Notes under the pieces: model-generated
Databases searched by the model: none
Seen by the model: the letters and a program-made list of their open reading frames with translations, nothing else
What the model was told of the DNA's origin: nothing
Shown: in pieces, positions 29,431-31,922 of the stretch
Position numbering within the stretch: position 1 is the stretch's first letter
How the letters are laid out: every line of letters begins with the position of its first letter
Position numbers and translations under genes: made by a program
Assembly: GCA_003427395.1 (NCBI GenBank)
Contig: BFEA01000047.1
Span: 1,545,477-1,577,398, forward strand
Origin: Chara braunii
Taxonomy: Eukaryota; Streptophyta; Charophyceae; Charales; Characeae
Direction of reading: 5' to 3'
DNA: 31,922 nt

Positions 29431-30393
29431 TCGCAAATGCGCCCGCAAATCTCTCTTACGATCTCGACTCCCAAGCCAGCTTACGAGAAGTAGTGGCTAG
29501 GCAGAGTGTTTGGTGCGAGTCGAAAAGTCATGTCGGGCTGACGATAGGCTGGCCGGTTGCGCGCTTGATCGCCACGGCGGACTGTGAGATCTGGGAGAAC
29601 CACGTCGAGTTTACGTCGACGGGGTGACGATCGCGGTGGTGGGAGTTAGCACGCGACGGTCAGGATCGTCGGTGCGGGCATGAGGATCGATGATTGGAGT
29701 TGAGTGGGTGATTGGCCCGGGGCCATATTGGAATTCACAGTGAATGCGCCTTTGTTGATGCAGATCTTTATCTCTGGCGTGAGTGTACGGCGGCAACGCC
29801 GAACTTCCTCTTTTCGGATCTTGTCATCTCCTATCTCAACCTTCCTCTCTCGTCTCTCTCTCTCTCCCCTATCTTTGAATGACGATGTGTCTTGATGCTT
29901 GTTCCTCTCATGAATGAGAATGAATTTGTGTGCTCTCCGGTGTGAAGGAACTTCTTCCGGAACTCTTCCATTAGTTTCCTGGGTAATCCCCGGATGTCGA
30001 GGAATTGATCCTCTTGTCTTGTGAATGGTGGATGCGTGTGTACAACTCCCTCGGTTGATTTCTGACCTGTGCACCCCGGTCATTTTCGCAGCTTTTACAG
30101 TGCATGTATGCATAGGGATGCTTGCCTTTTTGTATTGATTAGACGCCGCACTCGACGGGATTTTGTTCGAGAATGCAAGAGTGTTTAGATCTGTAGTTCT
30201 GAATGCACTGCACATGCCATCTGCCTTATGCTGCACGGCATCTGCAACCGATCTACAGGGCAGCCTCGAGAAACAAGGCGCCTGGGATCAACGCCGCGGT
30301 GGCTCACTAAACCTGAGTCGCGGGTCGGTCCCTCAGTTACATGCATGATCAAGTTGATGAGTGTTTTCTCTCTCTCGTGTCGAAAAAAGTTGA

Positions 30394-30993
30394 TTGGTGG
30401 TTGTGCGAGTGTTTTTCCTTGATGACGTCTCGGAATTTTTGCAATTGATTGACATTTGGACTGACAAACACCCTTCAATCGGGTGTCAGCCTCCCGTATC
30501 TCCCTTCTCAAAGGGACTTTTTCCTTACGACGAGGAAAGGACACGTGTGTGCGAGTGGGACGTACGAGAAGTTGTCGCACGGATCGGTGAACGATATCAC
30601 TTCCCTCCGGAAAATCGTTGTTCAGGGTTCGTAGAGGCTGGGTTTGTCATTATCGATACACACTTTCCACCTTACTCGGTATTGTTGCCATTTAACGAGT
30701 TGATCGTCATCCCGTGGGCGGCAGTAAAACCCCACTGGCCTCGCACTCTATGCACCGAGTGCCAGCGCTTTGAGCGCTACGAATCCAAAGGTTTTCACTA
30801 CCGCAAACGGAATGAAGACGAGCACAGAGACAGAGCCACACGACTGAGACCCTCCACGTCAGACTCAGAATTGGCTGGTGAACGACGTCGGGACTTAATA
30901 CGAAGACGAGACACGCGAAGCGTGCCGAAGCCTTTTTGCTCTAAACGAAGAGCTGTAGCACGGTGGGAAGTCAGGCAATACTTTTTGGATTGA
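30394..30993 (+). CDS. LTR-encoded 199-aa protein of unknown function, intact
   Basis: An open frame lies wholly inside the solo LTR, downstream of its TATA box. The first about 25 residues are hydrophobic-acidic (VVVRVFFLDDVSEFLQLID). The middle (about 45-130) is the best conserved part against the broken LTR copies, with REVVARI, FVIIDTHFPPYSVLLPFNEL, IPW, HWPRTLCTECQRF (one Cys-x2-Cys) and then a basic, Arg-rich C-terminus (about 130-190). Over about 85 comparable codons I count 18 synonymous and 8 amino-acid-changing codon differences from the 9373-9876 copy, a pattern expected for a protein under purifying selection. I recognise no family. The upstream start may be different, since homology begins clearly only near residue 19. 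It is not Gag, PR, RT, RH or IN. Confidence 0.6.
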   Translation: MVVVRVFFLDDVSEFLQLIDIWTDKHPSIGCQPPVSPFSKGLFPYDEERTRVCEWDVREVVARIGERYHFPPENRCSGFVEAGFVIIDTHFPPYSVLLPFNELIVIPWAAVKPHWPRTLCTECQRFERYESKGFHYRKRNEDEHRDRATRLRPSTSDSELAGERRRDLIRRRDTRSVPKPFCSKRRAVARWEVRQYFLD

Positions 30994-31303
30994 ATTTGTA
31001 TTTCTCCCTCCTTTCGCGCCGAACCCTCGCGCGCATTTGGCGACGAGCGAAAAACGGTCGACTTACTCCATCGGACCAACACGGGGGATTTCAGTTCTGT
31101 CTGTGTCCCCACACTCAATTTCCAAAAATCCTTGGCACACCCCATCTTGCTGTTTTTCTGGGCCTCTTTTTCCGCACCTCTAGCACTCCGAATGAAAGAC
31201 AGCACAGGGCGTGAGGTTGCGCATCACATGGGTCATGCCCGGCCGGGCACCCGGGCGTGTACCCGGGCAAAAGTTGGGTGCCCGGGCGCCCGGGAAAACA
31301 GCC

Positions 31304-31460
31304 TGGCCGGAAAGCCATTATGCGGGTAATATGGTACAAAAGGTGTGTCCATGAAAGGGGGGATGTAAAGTTGGAAGGATCAGAAATTGCTGAGTTGATT
31401 GCCCAATTTGTACAGACGGAAATACGAAACGTTGGAAAATTGTCTATGATAAGATAAAAC
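31304..31460 (+). pseudogene. LINE B fragment, continuation after the nested insertions
   Basis: It begins with the duplicated TGGCCGGAAAGC and reads GRKAIMRVIWYKRCVHERGD onward to a stop at about 31455-31457. This aligns with LINE A LPALMLAWRTKCSHERRD (about 7120-7170), so it is the same ORF2 C-terminus downstream of the zinc finger. Beyond it, A/T-rich sequence may be the LINE 3' UTR. Confidence 0.7.
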
Positions 31461-31922
31461 ATTTCCGTCAGAAAAAGGATATTCTTTGTATTTTCAAAAT
31501 TCAATCTTGACTGGCTGGGGGATGCTGGGGGATGTTGAAGGAGGAAGCTTGGGAGAAGTGAAATGGCCAGGAGGTGAAGTGCAGGAGTAACCTCTGAAGC
31601 GAGACTTCCACCTGATCTTCAGAGATTGGTTTACACTTCAACCAGGAGTCACACTCAGATCCCTAGATTGTTTTCTTGACCCCTTCCCTCCCTCAGAATT
31701 GGCAATGGTTGATGTTCAATGATATGCTTTGGGAGATGGCTAGATTTCTAAGCTTCCAGGGTCTATATCAATTTTGTTTTTTTCCAAATATGGTTGTAAT
31801 TATTCACTGTGCATAGGCAAAGTTATGGTTATATCTGGCAGCCCCCAATCAGCTGAAGAGGCAGGCCGGCTCACTTTAATTATCTGTTTTAAACCACCAG
31901 TACCTAGCGGTTGTTAAGGCCC
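31461..31922. other. Unassigned region at window end
   Basis: It holds no clear gene. A short repeat GGGGGATG occurs twice near 31518-31535. The end has TTTAAACCACCAGTACCT, also present near 24014. Confidence 0.35.

Larger units (their letters stand above)
28537..31228 (+). mobile_element. Solo LTR of the same Ty3/gypsy family
   Basis: 2,692 bp, beginning TGTGACG and ending GCGCATCACA, with a 4-bp target duplication TGGG (28533-28536 and 31229-31232). It matches the long LTRs from end to end with many substitutions and small indels. It contains no N, a TATA box at 29423-29430, and an intact ORF. Solo LTRs arise by recombination between the two LTRs of a full element. Single base-level quality is better here than in the other two LTRs. 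Confidence 0.92.
28157..31303 (+). mobile_element. Palindrome-ended mini-element, copy 4, itself split by a solo LTR
   Basis: It is flanked by the 12-bp duplication TGGCCGGAAAGC (28145-28156 and 31304-31315). Without the LTR and its duplicated TGGG it is about 451 bp. Both ends carry arrays of CCCGGGCG/CGCCCGGG: left 28168-28232, right 31234-31293. The motif GCCCGGCCGGGCACCCGGGC occurs in both ends. The core (28370-28500) includes AATGTGACCCTCAGCCAAAAG and matches copy 3 and the reversed left half of copy 1. No coding capacity is seen. That the LINE B reading frame resumes just after the duplication shows it is an insertion. Confidence 0.75.

Overview
This is a repeat-dominated stretch of a eukaryotic nuclear genome with no clear intact host gene. 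The plant-type LINE domains (a DUF4283-like ORF1, an AP endonuclease and a zf-RVT finger), a Ty3/gypsy primer site resembling initiator tRNA-Met, and mini-transposons suggest a streptophyte (plant or charophyte alga). A charophyte with a large genome such as Chara would fit, but I cannot confirm the species from sequence.

Layout. 1-1263: unassigned DNA with a minus-strand SINE and a simple repeat. About 1264-7418: a decayed LINE (LINE A) with a tandem 5' UTR, ORF1, an endonuclease and a C-terminal zinc finger, but no recognisable reverse transcriptase core. A 558-bp palindrome-ended mini-element sits in its 5' UTR. 7419-21803: a 14.4-kb Ty3/gypsy retrotransposon with 2.7-kb LTRs and a 4-bp target duplication (GACA), inserted into the tail of LINE A. 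LINE A appears to resume at 21804. 22441-25200: SINE copies, two TA-flanked MITEs, and a degraded organelle-type tRNA-Gln(UUG) split by a SINE. 25215-25793: a possible two-exon gene fragment. 26057-27757: more palindrome-ended element material and a roughly 190-bp inverted repeat. 27820-31460: a second LINE 3' fragment (LINE B), interrupted by a palindrome-ended element that is itself interrupted by a solo LTR. 31461-31922: unassigned.

How the parts relate. The Ty3/gypsy element encodes Gag (CCHC knuckle), protease, RT (YMDD), RNase H, and an integrase with HHCC, DDE and GPY/F-like parts. A PHD-type C4HC3 finger lies directly ahead of the integrase in the same reading frame. A separate acidic ORF follows pol. 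Stops and frameshifts make this copy non-autonomous. The LTRs carry a TATA box and, about 1 kb downstream, an ORF. That ORF is intact (199 codons) in the solo LTR at 28537-31228 and differs from the broken copies mostly at synonymous sites, so the LTR probably encodes a selected protein.

Three observations stand out: the LTR-encoded ORF; the PHD finger joined to a gypsy integrase; and a family of short elements with related AT-rich cores whose ends carry self-complementary GC-rich motifs that differ between copies but match within a copy. The two long LTRs share identical N positions over about 1.9 kb, and there is a 100-N gap at 14645-14744, so assembly quality limits some conclusions.
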